Shown piece after piece: positions 1-9,084 of a stretch of 64,000 bases of DNA. This DNA comes from Verrucomicrobiales bacterium (GTDB lineage Bacteria; Verrucomicrobiota; Verrucomicrobiia; Verrucomicrobiales; DEV007). The position numbers were made by a program, and so were the translations under genes. Location of the stretch: the NCBI GenBank assembly GCA_012960505.1, contig DUBC01000007.1, positions 62,001 through 126,000 on the forward strand, given 5' to 3'. Every line of letters starts with the position of its first letter. Positions within the stretch are counted from its first letter, which is position 1. The notes under the pieces are model-generated. The model saw only the letters and a list, made by a program, of their open reading frames with translations, was not told the origin of the DNA and searched no databases.

Positions 1-2286
1 TGATTCATTGAGGATCTTTTCTGCTAAATCCAATGAACCAATAGATAAAGACCTTTCAAATATCTGAGCGATGACGGCAAAGCTTGAGGCGTCTAGAACT
101 CCTGAGCTGATATTTTGGTAGCATTGGGATAACGATTCGTTAGAGGTTAAGTCAGTGCTGGCAAATGCACCGTAAGTCTGTATAGCGGATACAATTCTAG
201 GGTTTTTTCTGTCGAGGAGAGGGTGTGTTATTGCGTGTGTTATGTCTCTTTTTCGGGACATTGTCAGTGCTTCATCCATAGAAAAAACAAGAAGCAATTG
301 AATTAGTTGCTGTGGGAATCGGTCGTCTGAAATTAAATCACGCAACATTTTTCTAGCAGTCGAATATTTATCACAGCTTGAATAAATTTCAGTGAAGGCT
401 CTTTGAAATGAATCTTCTCTGAGTGTTCGAGGGTATTGCTTGGAGCTTGAGACTAACACATGTAGCTTCAAATGCTCTTCTCTTGATAGTTTAAATAACG
501 ATGGGTTTGCTAAAACTTTTTCGATATTAATATTTTTCAATCGGGCATCATCGAATCCGCTAGGAAGAGTAAAGTTAAGCCATTCAGGTGAGTGTGACTG
601 AACCCAATCTTGGATTGCTTTCGTGAATTCTTTGGTTGTGACTATACCGGAACTAATTTCGTTCAGTCTAGATGTGAGTGTCTGGTGAACTTGCTGATTG
701 GAGCGAATTTCGGGATCCTTCACTTCTTTTAAAAGAAGCTGCTCTTCTTTTGCATAGTCTTCAATTTTTCTATAAATTTGGGCTAGTGACAGCACTGTTT
801 GAGCTCTATTGCTTAGTTTTTTGTTTGAATCTAATAGATTTTTCAATGCATTTTTTGGTCCTTGAGTCTCCGTTTTCTCATTGATGGCAAGGTGAGCCCA
901 TAATCTTATAATGGTTTCAGTGACTTCATCATTTTCTGAGTCTTCATCCAAAAAGGTTTTTATGTTTTTGATGGCATTATTATGATCGTTAATAACTGAG
1001 AAGCTGATCGTTTTGTATAGCTTGGATCGTCTATCAAATTCCTTGTTACCTGAAAATGTTCCGTTACAGATTAGCATGAGCAGCTCATGAACATCCTTTT
1101 GCAGGTTATTTTGGATTTGTGGTAATAAGAAGCAAAGTGTAGTTCCCACTTCATTGAGAGATGAGGGGCACCATCTGAGGTTATGCATTAATAGATCGAG
1201 CTGATCATAGAAAAGAATGGCGTTATTAGTAGCTATGGATTGAGCAATGGTTTTTTGGATCTGTCCTGATTCAGTTAAATTGGAAATTCTTAGATCTTTT
1301 ATATTTAATTTGGCGCCTGAGGCCTTACGTAGGGCCAGCCATTTTGGCCACCAAGTTTTTGAATGGTCCCAATAGAGACTTAATTCATTTTCATTTGAGG
1401 CTAGTGATAAAAGTGTTTCTAGTGTCTTCGGTGAGGATGTGATCTTTCTTAATGAGGGTTTTGTATTCTTTAGTGAGAGTAATTTTTGGATAGCTTTTGC
1501 ATTCTGGCCTAATTCAAGGTGAATGATTGCTGACCTTAGAGTGAAGTTGATTGGCTGTGGATAGGAATCAATGCCGTCATTAGTGGAAGCATACAGGTCA
1601 AGTGCTTCAGTGAATAGTTCTTGGAATTCTTTTAATTTTCCAAGCTCTCCGATTGCAGTGTATCGAGCTGCGGGAGAAAGTTTGGGCCTCTTGAGGATTT
1701 CATTTAATACTTCCTCCTGTTTTTGGGATTCTCCATTTCGCCCATAATGTCTAGCTGATAGAAAACGACCCTCCAAATTAAAGGTGTTGTCTGGAGGTAG
1801 TTGACTGCAGGCGTTGATTAGTGCAGGGAAGAAAGGTTCGGTTAACAATCGGCATTTTTCGCTTTCTTCTCTTAGATCAACTATAGCGGCAAGTTTCCAT
1901 AGTCTTTCGGCATAAGTTGGATCGTTTGGGAATTTAATTAAATATGCTGCGCTATATATAATAAAATCATCAATTAGATTTGGGTTATCGAGTTGATTTA
2001 TTTTGTCTGAGAGTTTTTTTTGCGTGTCGAAATCTTTCAGTATTTTTAAAAACTCAATTTCTTTGCTCAGTTTAGCCTGCACGTAAGATTTAAGATTTCT
2101 GCTTATACGAATGCAGCTTTGTTTTAAGGCTTCATTTCCAGTCTCTGGGTTTAATAGCTTATCTATTGCTTTCTTGATGGAAGGCGGAGGTGATTGTGCT
2201 TTGCTTCGGTCTGTTAATAAGAAAACTGCTAACAGAGTGAAGGCAAGAGTGGCTGTCATTTTGTAGAATGATGGATTCAGTCGCAT
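1..2286 (-). CDS. secreted helical-repeat (TPR-like) protein, 3' end beyond window
   Basis: An uninterrupted minus-strand reading frame runs from an ATG at 2286 to the window edge, giving 762 residues without a stop. It is easy to miss because no stop codon is visible. The N-terminus (MRLNPSFYKMTATLAFTLLA, then a hydrophobic run and TDRSKAQS) looks like a Sec signal peptide with a cleavage site near residue 31. The rest is rich in Leu, Glu, Lys and Ala helices of the kind seen in TPR/Sel1-like solenoids (for example around LSLAQIYRKIEDYAKEEQ), with no catalytic motif I recognise. It is probably a periplasmic or envelope scaffold protein; the exact function is unknown. It is followed upstream by rsmI in the same direction. 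Confidence 0.75.
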   Translation of the reverse strand, partial: MRLNPSFYKMTATLAFTLLAVFLLTDRSKAQSPPPSIKKAIDKLLNPETGNEALKQSCIRISRNLKSYVQAKLSKEIEFLKILKDFDTQKKLSDKINQLDNPNLIDDFIIYSAAYLIKFPNDPTYAERLWKLAAIVDLREESEKCRLLTEPFFPALINACSQLPPDNTFNLEGRFLSARHYGRNGESQKQEEVLNEILKRPKLSPAARYTAIGELGKLKEFQELFTEALDLYASTNDGIDSYPQPINFTLRSAIIHLELGQNAKAIQKLLSLKNTKPSLRKITSSPKTLETLLSLASNENELSLYWDHSKTWWPKWLALRKASGAKLNIKDLRISNLTESGQIQKTIAQSIATNNAILFYDQLDLLMHNLRWCPSSLNEVGTTLCFLLPQIQNNLQKDVHELLMLICNGTFSGNKEFDRRSKLYKTISFSVINDHNNAIKNIKTFLDEDSENDEVTETIIRLWAHLAINEKTETQGPKNALKNLLDSNKKLSNRAQTVLSLAQIYRKIEDYAKEEQLLLKEVKDPEIRSNQQVHQTLTSRLNEISSGIVTTKEFTKAIQDWVQSHSPEWLNFTLPSGFDDARLKNINIEKVLANPSLFKLSREEHLKLHVLVSSSKQYPRTLREDSFQRAFTEIYSSCDKYSTARKMLRDLISDDRFPQQLIQLLLVFSMDEALTMSRKRDITHAITHPLLDRKNPRIVSAIQTYGAFASTDLTSNESLSQCYQNISSGVLDASSFAVIAQIFERSLSIGSLDLAEKILNES

Positions 2287-2324
2287 TAATTAATTTTTAA
2301 GTTATTGGTATAGATATAGCAATA

Positions 2325-3038
2325 TTAGGTTTGCTTTGAATTTAGCCAACGTGGGGGGCTCTCTCCACTAATAACAATAACGATTTCACCTTTTACTGGT
2401 TTTTGTGAAAATAAATTAGCGACTTCAAGTGTGTTTCCTCTTTTGAATTCTTCGAATCTTTTAGTTAATTCTCGCGCTACAACTATGGGTCTTTCTGGTT
2501 CAAGTGCGGATAGGATTTCAAGTGTAGATACGATGCGGTAGGGAGAATCAAAGAAAATTGAAGTTTCCGCTCTTTGTAATGCTTGTTGCAGTTCGTCTTG
2601 GCGGGCTTTCTTCTTGGTGGATAAGAAGCCACCGAAATAAAAACGATCAGCAGGAAAACCTGATCCGGCTAGGGCTGCGGTTACTGCTGATGGCCCCGGG
2701 ATAACTACGACTTCACAATCTTCTGATGAGGCGAGATGAACGAGTCTTGAGCCGGGGTCAGAGATTAATGGCGTCCCTGCGTCAGTTATATAAGCTACAT
2801 CATAACCGCTTTTCATCTTTCCAATGAGATGAGCAGTCCGTGACGCCTCATTATGTTTGTGTAGACTTATTCTGTTGGTATCAATTTCGTATTTACTTAA
2901 CAATTTTCCGCTGTGTCGGGTATCCTCACACGCGATAATGTCGACAGCTTTTAAGCATTCGATTGCTCTAGGTGAAATATCCAATAAATTTCCGATTGGT
3001 GTGGAAACTATGAATAGTGTGCCTCGTTGGCTCTCCAT
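2325..3038 (-). CDS. rsmI: 16S rRNA (cytidine-1402-2'-O)-methyltransferase RsmI
   Basis: This 237-residue protein is a tetrapyrrole-methylase-fold enzyme that uses S-adenosylmethionine to 2'-O-methylate C1402 in the decoding centre of 16S rRNA. Family motifs are clear: VSTPIGNLLD near residue 12, ACEDTRHSGKLL, the glycine-rich AYITDAGTPLISDPGSRLV, and IPGPSAVTAALAGSG. The length is slightly below the usual 270-290 residues because the C-terminal extension is short. The gene lies 38 bp from the secreted helical-repeat gene and 15 bp from the lptE-like gene, all on the minus strand, so co-transcription is likely. Confidence 0.93.
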   Translation of the reverse strand: MESQRGTLFIVSTPIGNLLDISPRAIECLKAVDIIACEDTRHSGKLLSKYEIDTNRISLHKHNEASRTAHLIGKMKSGYDVAYITDAGTPLISDPGSRLVHLASSEDCEVVVIPGPSAVTAALAGSGFPADRFYFGGFLSTKKKARQDELQQALQRAETSIFFDSPYRIVSTLEILSALEPERPIVVARELTKRFEEFKRGNTLEVANLFSQKPVKGEIVIVISGESPPRWLNSKQT

Positions 3039-3053
3039 TAAGATTATGAATAA

Positions 3054-3560
3054 TTAGAAACCTTCACTTATGCGAGCCGATATTTTTTTTGCTAAATCAT
3101 TAGCGGCTAGCTGTATAGCTTGTCGTTTAGTTAGTTGAAAGTTTGAATCTAAATAACTAGTGCTACGCCCTATGATTGAACCTTTGTCTAATATTTTACC
3201 AGTAAGGTTTTCTTCAAGAGAAATAATGACTTCAATAATGATTTCAATTTCTTTGGTTTTTAAAACGTTTTCACGAGTGGATCTTAATTGTCTTCTCGAA
3301 ATATTTTTAATGGTAGCAAATAAGGTGGCATCAGAATGGGCTGGTTTGGATATCCGATAAGCACCAGTTTGTTGAAGGGCTTTGATTGTGGCATTCGTTA
3401 CTAGTGGTTGGAGGCGGGGTTCGAGTGTCTCATTTTTGAATATTGGGACAGTGACTGAGTTCACCTTTTGTAGGTGAGCGGGTTTATTGTTTCCAAGTTT
3501 ATACCCTACGCATGAGCTCATTCCAATCAGGATAATGATAGAATTTATAGCGAATTGCAT
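3054..3560 (-). CDS. LptE-like LPS-assembly lipoprotein
   Basis: LptE is the outer-membrane lipoprotein that plugs the LptD barrel and helps insert lipopolysaccharide. I chose the ATG at 3560, which gives a compact lipoprotein signal (MQFAINSIIILIGMSSC) with the lipidated Cys at residue 17; a TTG at 3584 would add eight residues. The body (VGYKLG, VTVPIFKNETLEPRLQPLVT, a two-strand sheet flanked by helices, then RQAIQLAANDLAKKI) matches the LptE/RlpB fold seen in PVC bacteria. LptD is not in this window. It is the middle gene of the minus-strand group with rsmI and a BamD-like gene. Confidence 0.72.
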   Translation of the reverse strand: MQFAINSIIILIGMSSCVGYKLGNNKPAHLQKVNSVTVPIFKNETLEPRLQPLVTNATIKALQQTGAYRISKPAHSDATLFATIKNISRRQLRSTRENVLKTKEIEIIIEVIISLEENLTGKILDKGSIIGRSTSYLDSNFQLTKRQAIQLAANDLAKKISARISEGF

Positions 3561-3626
3561 TCCTTTTAATTTATATAATGTCAAAGCTGAAATTTATTAA
3601 GCGGCTCTAATTAACGGAAATCGAAT

Positions 3627-4784
3627 TTAACTTTCTGAAGATGGAGGTGGGAGTATTACTGGCCTCTTCTTCTCATTGGATATTGTTTCCTCTGACTCTT
3701 TGGGTGGTGAAGGTGGTAAATCTTTTTTTGGCTCTTTTGTTTTTTGTTCTTTCTTTATCGGGGCTTTTTCTTTTGATGTTTTCTGTGCGGGGGAATTCTT
3801 TTGAATTGATGTAAGTTTCTTTAAAGCATTGCTGCGAATTGTAGCGTCTTTGGCAGTAGATGCTTTTTCGTAATAGATTACGGCACTTCTTAATTGATTT
3901 TGTTTTTCGTAGAATAAACCTGTCTCATAAAATTGTTTTGCTTCAATTGATTCAAATTTAGCTAGTGCGATTTTGGCTTCTTTTGCTCTGGGGCTATTTT
4001 CATAAGCGACGATGACATCTTCCATGGCGTTTCTTGCTGATACAATGTTTGCATGGTCTCTGCTGCCAGCTTCGATTTTTTGTTGAGCAATTTCTCCGAT
4101 TCTAAATTGTGCTTCTGGTGACTTTGGGTGATTAGGATGTTTGTCCACTAGTGACTGGTAAGCTGAGATTGCTAAGGATGGCTTATCATCTGCTTGATAA
4201 AGTTCAGCTATAGCGAATTGAGCAAGTGGTGCTAGAGTCGAGAACGGGGCGTTGTCTATAATTGACGTAAACCATTCAAGGAGGTCGGATTGTTGAAACT
4301 TTTTTGGCAGAAAAAATATTTTATGTTTGCTGTTCTGCTCTTGTGCAGAACGCGCAATGTAGTATTGGGCTTGAATTGCCTTTATGTAATAAGGACTTGA
4401 TTTGTATTTGTCTACAAAGTCCTGAAAAGAAGAGAAAGATTTCTTCAATTTCCCCTTTTCCATGAAATGTTCTGCCATTTTAAATTGGCTTGTTGGTGCT
4501 GAGGAGGTGAATGGGTAATTTTTGACGATGTATTGATATTGAGAGATGGCTTTGGATTTCATGCCATTCTTTTCATAATTCAAAGCTTGAGCTAATTTCT
4601 TCTTAGCCAGAGGTTCCTGGGCGCTAAGTTTTTCTTTGGTTGGTACTTTAGAAAGATCTTTTTTAAAGTAGTCTAGGATTTTTGCATGAGATGAAGGTGC
4701 CGCACATACAAAGAAGAACGAATGAACCAAAAAAAGGATTAAACTGAGTTGGCTTTTGGTCATTCTAGATCGTATTTGAATCAT
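3627..4784 (-). CDS. BamD/YfiO-like TPR protein, exported
   Basis: The protein has 385 residues with an N-terminal signal (hydrophobic residues about 13-30, SHA-K cleavage site). TPR units follow between residues about 60 and 310, with typical repeats such as AISQYQYIVKNYPF, FSSFQDFVDKYKSSPYY and AISAYQSLVDKHPNHPKSPEAQFRIGEIA. This is the arrangement of BamD, the outer-membrane lipoprotein of the beta-barrel assembly machine, but no lipobox Cys is obvious, so it may be a soluble periplasmic relative. The last 65 residues are a Lys/Pro/Glu-rich, probably disordered tail. Downstream on the same strand come the lptE-like gene and rsmI, which fits an outer-membrane biogenesis role. Confidence 0.7.
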   Translation of the reverse strand: MIQIRSRMTKSQLSLILFLVHSFFFVCAAPSSHAKILDYFKKDLSKVPTKEKLSAQEPLAKKKLAQALNYEKNGMKSKAISQYQYIVKNYPFTSSAPTSQFKMAEHFMEKGKLKKSFSSFQDFVDKYKSSPYYIKAIQAQYYIARSAQEQNSKHKIFFLPKKFQQSDLLEWFTSIIDNAPFSTLAPLAQFAIAELYQADDKPSLAISAYQSLVDKHPNHPKSPEAQFRIGEIAQQKIEAGSRDHANIVSARNAMEDVIVAYENSPRAKEAKIALAKFESIEAKQFYETGLFYEKQNQLRSAVIYYEKASTAKDATIRSNALKKLTSIQKNSPAQKTSKEKAPIKKEQKTKEPKKDLPPSPPKESEETISNEKKRPVILPPPSSES

Positions 4785-4994
4785 TGGATAAAATCAAGGC
4801 AGAGTAGTGATGAGATTTAACACAATTATGCACCTTATTAATGATGCTTTCGCATCTATTTGATTACAAAATTTTTAATTAAGCGGTTACTATGAGGTGT
4901 TTTAATGTACATCCTATATTATTAGTGTAGTTGCTGTATTTGCGTTTTGGCGTAATTAAACTAAAGATCTTCTTGCTGAAAACAGGTAATTAAC

Positions 4995-6038
4995 TTGAAA
5001 AAAAGACAATTTGTTGATCATGTCCGAATTTACGTAAGGGCAGGTGACGGAGGTAATGGCATAGTGCATTTCCGAAGAGAAAAATATGTCCCTAAGGGAG
5101 GACCCGATGGTGGAGATGGGGGTGACGGTGGAGATGTTGTTTTGAAGGTAGCTTCAGACACAGACAATCTGACTCATTTGTTTTTTAAATCACGATTAAT
5201 AGCTAAATCTGGAGCTCATGGTCAGGGCAGGGGGAAGCATGGTAAGTCTGGCAGAGAACTTGTTGTTAGGGTGCCCCCTGGAACACTTATTTATGAGTCC
5301 GATCGGCCTGGGATTTCGATAGAGGATCTCAAACTCGAAGGGAAACCTATAGCTGACCTGACAACGAATGGTGAGCAATTTGTTATTGCGAAAGCTGGAA
5401 AGGGAGGGAAAGGGAATGTCCATTTTAAATCCTCCACTAACCAAGCTCCTCAGGAGCATACCCTTGGTGAAAAAGGAGAAGAGGGATTCTTCTATCTTGA
5501 GTTACGACAGATCGGTGATGCTGGGTTTGTTGGATTTCCTAATGCTGGTAAATCGAGTCTTTTGAGTGTGTTGTCCGCGGCAAAGCCCAAGGTTGCTAAT
5601 TATCCATTTACGACACTCCAGCCCTCAATAGGAGTTGTTGAATTTAATAGTGTGCGGCGCGCTACTGTTGCGGACATACCAGGTATCATTGAGGGTGCTC
5701 ATGAAAATGTGGGGCTTGGGCATGATTTTCTTCGCCACATTATGCGATGCAAATTACTGCTTTTTGTCGTCGATATTGCGGGCATTGATATGAGAGATCC
5801 GATCGAGGACATTCAAACCCTGAGGAAGGAAATTAAACTTTATAGTGATGAACTTGCTTCGAGGGATTGGATAATTATTGCCAATAAAATGGACATTGAT
5901 GGAGCTGAGGCAAATTTTGGTATCTTAAAATCCAGATTTTCCCGAATAGAAATTATTGGGGTGTCAGCGCTTACTCGTCATGGAATTGAGTCACTTAAAG
6001 GCAGACTCGAGGAATTGATAGGTAAGGAGGTTAGCTAG
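4995..6038 (+). CDS. obgE: Obg-family GTPase (ribosome assembly)
   Basis: ObgE/CgtA is an essential GTPase that binds the 50S subunit and links ribosome maturation to growth. The 347-residue product has the glycine-rich Obg fold at residues 1-160 (GDGGNGIVHFRREKYVPKGG, GGDGGDGGDVV), then the G domain with P-loop GFPNAGKSS near 180, switch II ADIPGIIEG near 227 and NKMD near 297. The start is TTG at 4995, giving MKKRQFVDHV, which matches the family N-terminus; no in-frame ATG fits. The usual rplU-rpmA partners are not upstream. The 3' end overlaps the convergent transporter gene by 8 bp. Confidence 0.96.
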   Translation: MKKRQFVDHVRIYVRAGDGGNGIVHFRREKYVPKGGPDGGDGGDGGDVVLKVASDTDNLTHLFFKSRLIAKSGAHGQGRGKHGKSGRELVVRVPPGTLIYESDRPGISIEDLKLEGKPIADLTTNGEQFVIAKAGKGGKGNVHFKSSTNQAPQEHTLGEKGEEGFFYLELRQIGDAGFVGFPNAGKSSLLSVLSAAKPKVANYPFTTLQPSIGVVEFNSVRRATVADIPGIIEGAHENVGLGHDFLRHIMRCKLLLFVVDIAGIDMRDPIEDIQTLRKEIKLYSDELASRDWIIIANKMDIDGAEANFGILKSRFSRIEIIGVSALTRHGIESLKGRLEELIGKEVS

Positions 6039-6921
6039 ACAGAACCATTCCGATTACTCCAATGATGGCGAAAATGCCTCCAAGAAAGGATAAAATTGTT
6101 GGTTTGTCTTTTTCAAAGACGAATGCCAATGGAATTAAGATTATGGGACTCGTTGCAACGATGGCCATTGATTCTCCGCTAGTCATTGTTTGTAATGATG
6201 CTTGGAAGCAGCTCACTCCTAGTACAGGGCCGAATAAGGTTGCAAAAATTAGCCAGTGAATTGGTTTTTTGGCAACGGTTGAGCGAATCTCTCCACGGGC
6301 AGTAAATTTCTTGATAAGAAAAATTATTAATAGAAATATAAAGCCTGCAAAGACTCTTTGGAAAGCTTGACTTATACCCCCAATGGTAACTTCGTTATAA
6401 TCTGCAATGATGGTGGCGTGGCGACTGATGGATGCCCCTATTCCTTGACCGAAGCCAGCGATTGTGGCGGCGATAATTCCTATTTTATATGAGTTAGTAT
6501 TATTTGATCCTAGAGATTTTGGGTAAAGTGCTATAGAGAGTCCTGCAAGGATGCAAAATATATAGATGAGAGTTTCTGCCTTAATTGCATCACCTAGCCA
6601 AATCCAGTCTGATAAGGCTCCTACTAATGTTGCTGTACAAAAATTAATTAGAATAGTTAGTCTTGAGCCAATTTTTGAAAGAGCGATAAAGAGAGCGATA
6701 TCACCAATCCCAAATCCTACTATGCCGCTGAATATTAGCCATTTAGAAGCATCCGAATGAAAACTTCTAGGCTCAATAATTAAGGTCATAGCGCCTAAAA
6801 TGAATGTTGCAATTAGAAGTCTAATTAGGTTTGCGGTGATTTGATCCATCATCCGCGAGACCTTTGTGTTACAGATTGCTGAAAAGGCAAATAATATAGC
6901 AGTTGAAATGGCAAAACTCAT
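6031..6921 (-). CDS. EamA/DMT-family membrane transporter
   Basis: The 296-residue protein is almost wholly hydrophobic with about ten predicted transmembrane segments arranged as two EamA repeats of five, the hallmark of the drug/metabolite transporter superfamily. Recognisable pieces are the first repeat (LIFSGIVGFGIGDIALFIAL) and the second repeat ending with LGGIFAIIGVIGMVLSS. Substrate cannot be inferred; relatives export amino acids, nucleotide precursors or drugs. The gene stands alone on the minus strand and its stop codon region overlaps obgE tail to tail. Confidence 0.85.
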   Translation of the reverse strand: MSFAISTAILFAFSAICNTKVSRMMDQITANLIRLLIATFILGAMTLIIEPRSFHSDASKWLIFSGIVGFGIGDIALFIALSKIGSRLTILINFCTATLVGALSDWIWLGDAIKAETLIYIFCILAGLSIALYPKSLGSNNTNSYKIGIIAATIAGFGQGIGASISRHATIIADYNEVTIGGISQAFQRVFAGFIFLLIIFLIKKFTARGEIRSTVAKKPIHWLIFATLFGPVLGVSCFQASLQTMTSGESMAIVATSPIILIPLAFVFEKDKPTILSFLGGIFAIIGVIGMVLSS

Positions 6922-7028
6922 AAGATTTGATTTAAGTCATTCGCAATAAGGATTAGCAGAAATGAACTCTTTATGATAGGGAAGTTTAAGATACGACGTA
7001 TTAAGTAAATATACTACAATTCTAAAAA

Positions 7029-7895
7029 ATGAATCCAGGTGATCAGAGCGCTCATAATAAATTGTGGCTAAATGGGAGCATCGTAGCTGAAGAAGAGGCC
7101 AGGATATCTCCATTTGATCATGGTCTTTTGACTGGTGACGGCGTCTTTGAAACTTTGATATCTTATGATGGAATTAAACCATTCGCTTTTTCTAGGCACC
7201 TTGAGCGTTTGATCAAATCAGCCCAACCCTTTGGTTTGAATGTGCCCAGATCTGAACTCTTAAGTGATGCATGCGAGGCAGTTCTTGCTTTAAATAATGC
7301 GGTTCCTGCCCGTTTAAGAATTACGATTACAGCAGGAAGAGCTCCGCTTGGTTCCGAGAAGGGGTCGGATTCTGAGAATGTTATTGTAGCATCTTCACAA
7401 GCTTCTGAACAGCCGCCACATAGTAAAGTTATTACTGTACCATATGTAAGAAACGAGCGTGGGGCTCTAGTTGGACTAAAGACTACATCATATGGAGAAA
7501 ATGTTGTTGCTTTGGCGCTTGCTCACTCTAAAGGAGCCAGAGAAGCTATTTTTGGCAATGTTTCCGGTAACTTATGCGAAGGATCCGGCAGTAACATTTT
7601 CATTGTTTCCAATGGCCAATTAATAACTCCACCTCTTTCATCAGGATGTTTGCCAGGAGTCACTCGAGCTCTGGCGCTTGAGATATGCAATAGAATAGGG
7701 ATCACTGTAAATCAGATTAATTTTCCTATAACTGATCTCACTAGTGTCGATTCGGCATTTTTAACTTCAACGCTGAGACAAATACAGTCAATTGAGAGCA
7801 TTGATGGAGTGCCGTTAAATGTGATGGAAAGCAATGACTTCTTGAAGATAAAAAATGAATTTAATCGATTGGTTCAAAGCGAGATTGATCCTTAG
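7029..7895 (+). CDS. class IV PLP aminotransferase (PabC/IlvE/Dat-like)
   Basis: The 288-residue protein has the fold-type IV PLP architecture: N-terminal LWLNGSIV, ISPFDHGLLTGDGVFETL and the RHLERL helix, the Schiff-base lysine K151 in VGLKTTSYGEN, and the cofactor-binding NVSGNLCEGSGSNIF plus SGCLPGVTR segments. The family includes branched-chain aminotransferase, D-alanine aminotransferase and 4-amino-4-deoxychorismate lyase (PabC). The window is rich in folate genes, so a PabC role is possible, but the sequence alone does not decide between these. The gene is monocistronic and shares its last 4 bp with the convergent MFS gene. Confidence 0.85.
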   Translation: MNPGDQSAHNKLWLNGSIVAEEEARISPFDHGLLTGDGVFETLISYDGIKPFAFSRHLERLIKSAQPFGLNVPRSELLSDACEAVLALNNAVPARLRITITAGRAPLGSEKGSDSENVIVASSQASEQPPHSKVITVPYVRNERGALVGLKTTSYGENVVALALAHSKGAREAIFGNVSGNLCEGSGSNIFIVSNGQLITPPLSSGCLPGVTRALALEICNRIGITVNQINFPITDLTSVDSAFLTSTLRQIQSIESIDGVPLNVMESNDFLKIKNEFNRLVQSEIDP

Positions 7896-9076
7896 TAAGA
7901 GCCTTCAGTTTTATGGTCTGTTTTTAGGAAAATAAAAATTATAAGCATTCCAAAAGCAGAAAGGACAGAGCCAGCGTAAATAACTTCTTTCGCGCCGTAG
8001 ACGCGAGCGATTTCTCCTGCAATGACAAATCCTAGAAGGCGGGAAGGCACAGTTATTAGGATGGTAAATGCGCCTTGGATTGAATTTCGGAATCCTGCCC
8101 CGGACACTTGGTCAAGATACATTATAGGAAGAACGAACATGGAAAGGATTTCTAAACCGTGGAAGAGCTGAATGATTAACGCTGTTTGTAGTGTTGGAAA
8201 CGTGGCTAAGATTGACAATCTGATAGCCATTGAAGTTAGGCCTACAGTCATTACTCCACGAAATCCTAGCCATTTTTTTAGCTTCGTAAGATTGAGAAGA
8301 TAAATAATTTCGATAGCAACACCAATAGAAGTTATTGCGGTGATGTGATTGTTTTGAATTCCTATTGATTCTTTGAAGAAGACTGAGAGGTAAGGATAGT
8401 AGCAGTTTGCTGCAGTGTAGGAAAAGAAGATGCCGATGCAAAATGGTATTAGTCGTGGTGATAGAAGAACGCGGAAAGCTTCTGTAGTTGGTTTCTTTAC
8501 GGTGACCTTTTTAGAGGAAACGGGGCTTTGCATTAAGTAGGTTGCAAGTAATGACAGGATGCAAAATGTAACTGCGCACCAAAGTGAATTTGCTATATCC
8601 TTTTCCCCGCTAAGAGTAAAAAATAAAATTACACTTGGTGCAATGAATCCAATTGATCCCCAGATTCTAATCTTTTGGTACTCGAGACCCTTCTCTCCAC
8701 GATCTTTGAGTTGTTGGTTGTGATTGAAAAAGTACCCATCTAGTAGTGGTAGAGTAGGAATGAATGCTATGCTATAGACGGACCAGCTTATAGTTACATG
8801 AAATGGATCATTTAAATAATAAACAGCAATTAGCGATCCTGCTGTAATTGAAAAAATGAATCTTAAAATTTTGCGTGAATCAATTGACTTGTCTGCGAGG
8901 TAAGTCATCAAAGCTGGAGTGAAGAGCATTCCAATACTTGATACGCTCAGAGTGAGAGCGATTTGTCTTGGACTGAAATCTTTTGCTTCCTTTAGCAGAA
9001 GAGCCATCAAAGGGGCTATGCTACCAAGGGCAGCGTAGCTCAGAAAGAATTGAATCTTAATTGGGTAAAGATTCAT
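7892..9076 (-). CDS. MFS transporter, nucleoside/HcaT-like
   Basis: The 394-residue integral membrane protein has about twelve transmembrane segments in two six-helix halves separated by a Lys-rich loop (SSKKVTVKKP near residue 190). The loop between helices 2 and 3 (TYLADKSIDSRK) corresponds to the GxLaDrxGRr motif of the major facilitator superfamily. The overall look (start IKIQFFLSYAALGSIAPLMAL, GLEYQKIRIWGSIGF, YLSVFFKESIG) matches the MFS_1-like group that includes HcaT and nucleoside transporters. Substrate is unknown. It is 8 bp downstream of the D-2-hydroxyacid dehydrogenase gene, so the two may form an operon for uptake and use of a carboxylic acid. Confidence 0.82.
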   Translation of the reverse strand: MNLYPIKIQFFLSYAALGSIAPLMALLLKEAKDFSPRQIALTLSVSSIGMLFTPALMTYLADKSIDSRKILRFIFSITAGSLIAVYYLNDPFHVTISWSVYSIAFIPTLPLLDGYFFNHNQQLKDRGEKGLEYQKIRIWGSIGFIAPSVILFFTLSGEKDIANSLWCAVTFCILSLLATYLMQSPVSSKKVTVKKPTTEAFRVLLSPRLIPFCIGIFFSYTAANCYYPYLSVFFKESIGIQNNHITAITSIGVAIEIIYLLNLTKLKKWLGFRGVMTVGLTSMAIRLSILATFPTLQTALIIQLFHGLEILSMFVLPIMYLDQVSGAGFRNSIQGAFTILITVPSRLLGFVIAGEIARVYGAKEVIYAGSVLSAFGMLIIFIFLKTDHKTEGSY

Positions 9077-9084
9077 AAATGAAC

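Noticed and set aside
678-884. Short plus-strand open frame of 68 codons
   Set aside because: It lies fully inside the 762-residue minus-strand frame, which has a signal peptide and steady coding character; the short frame has no recognisable features.
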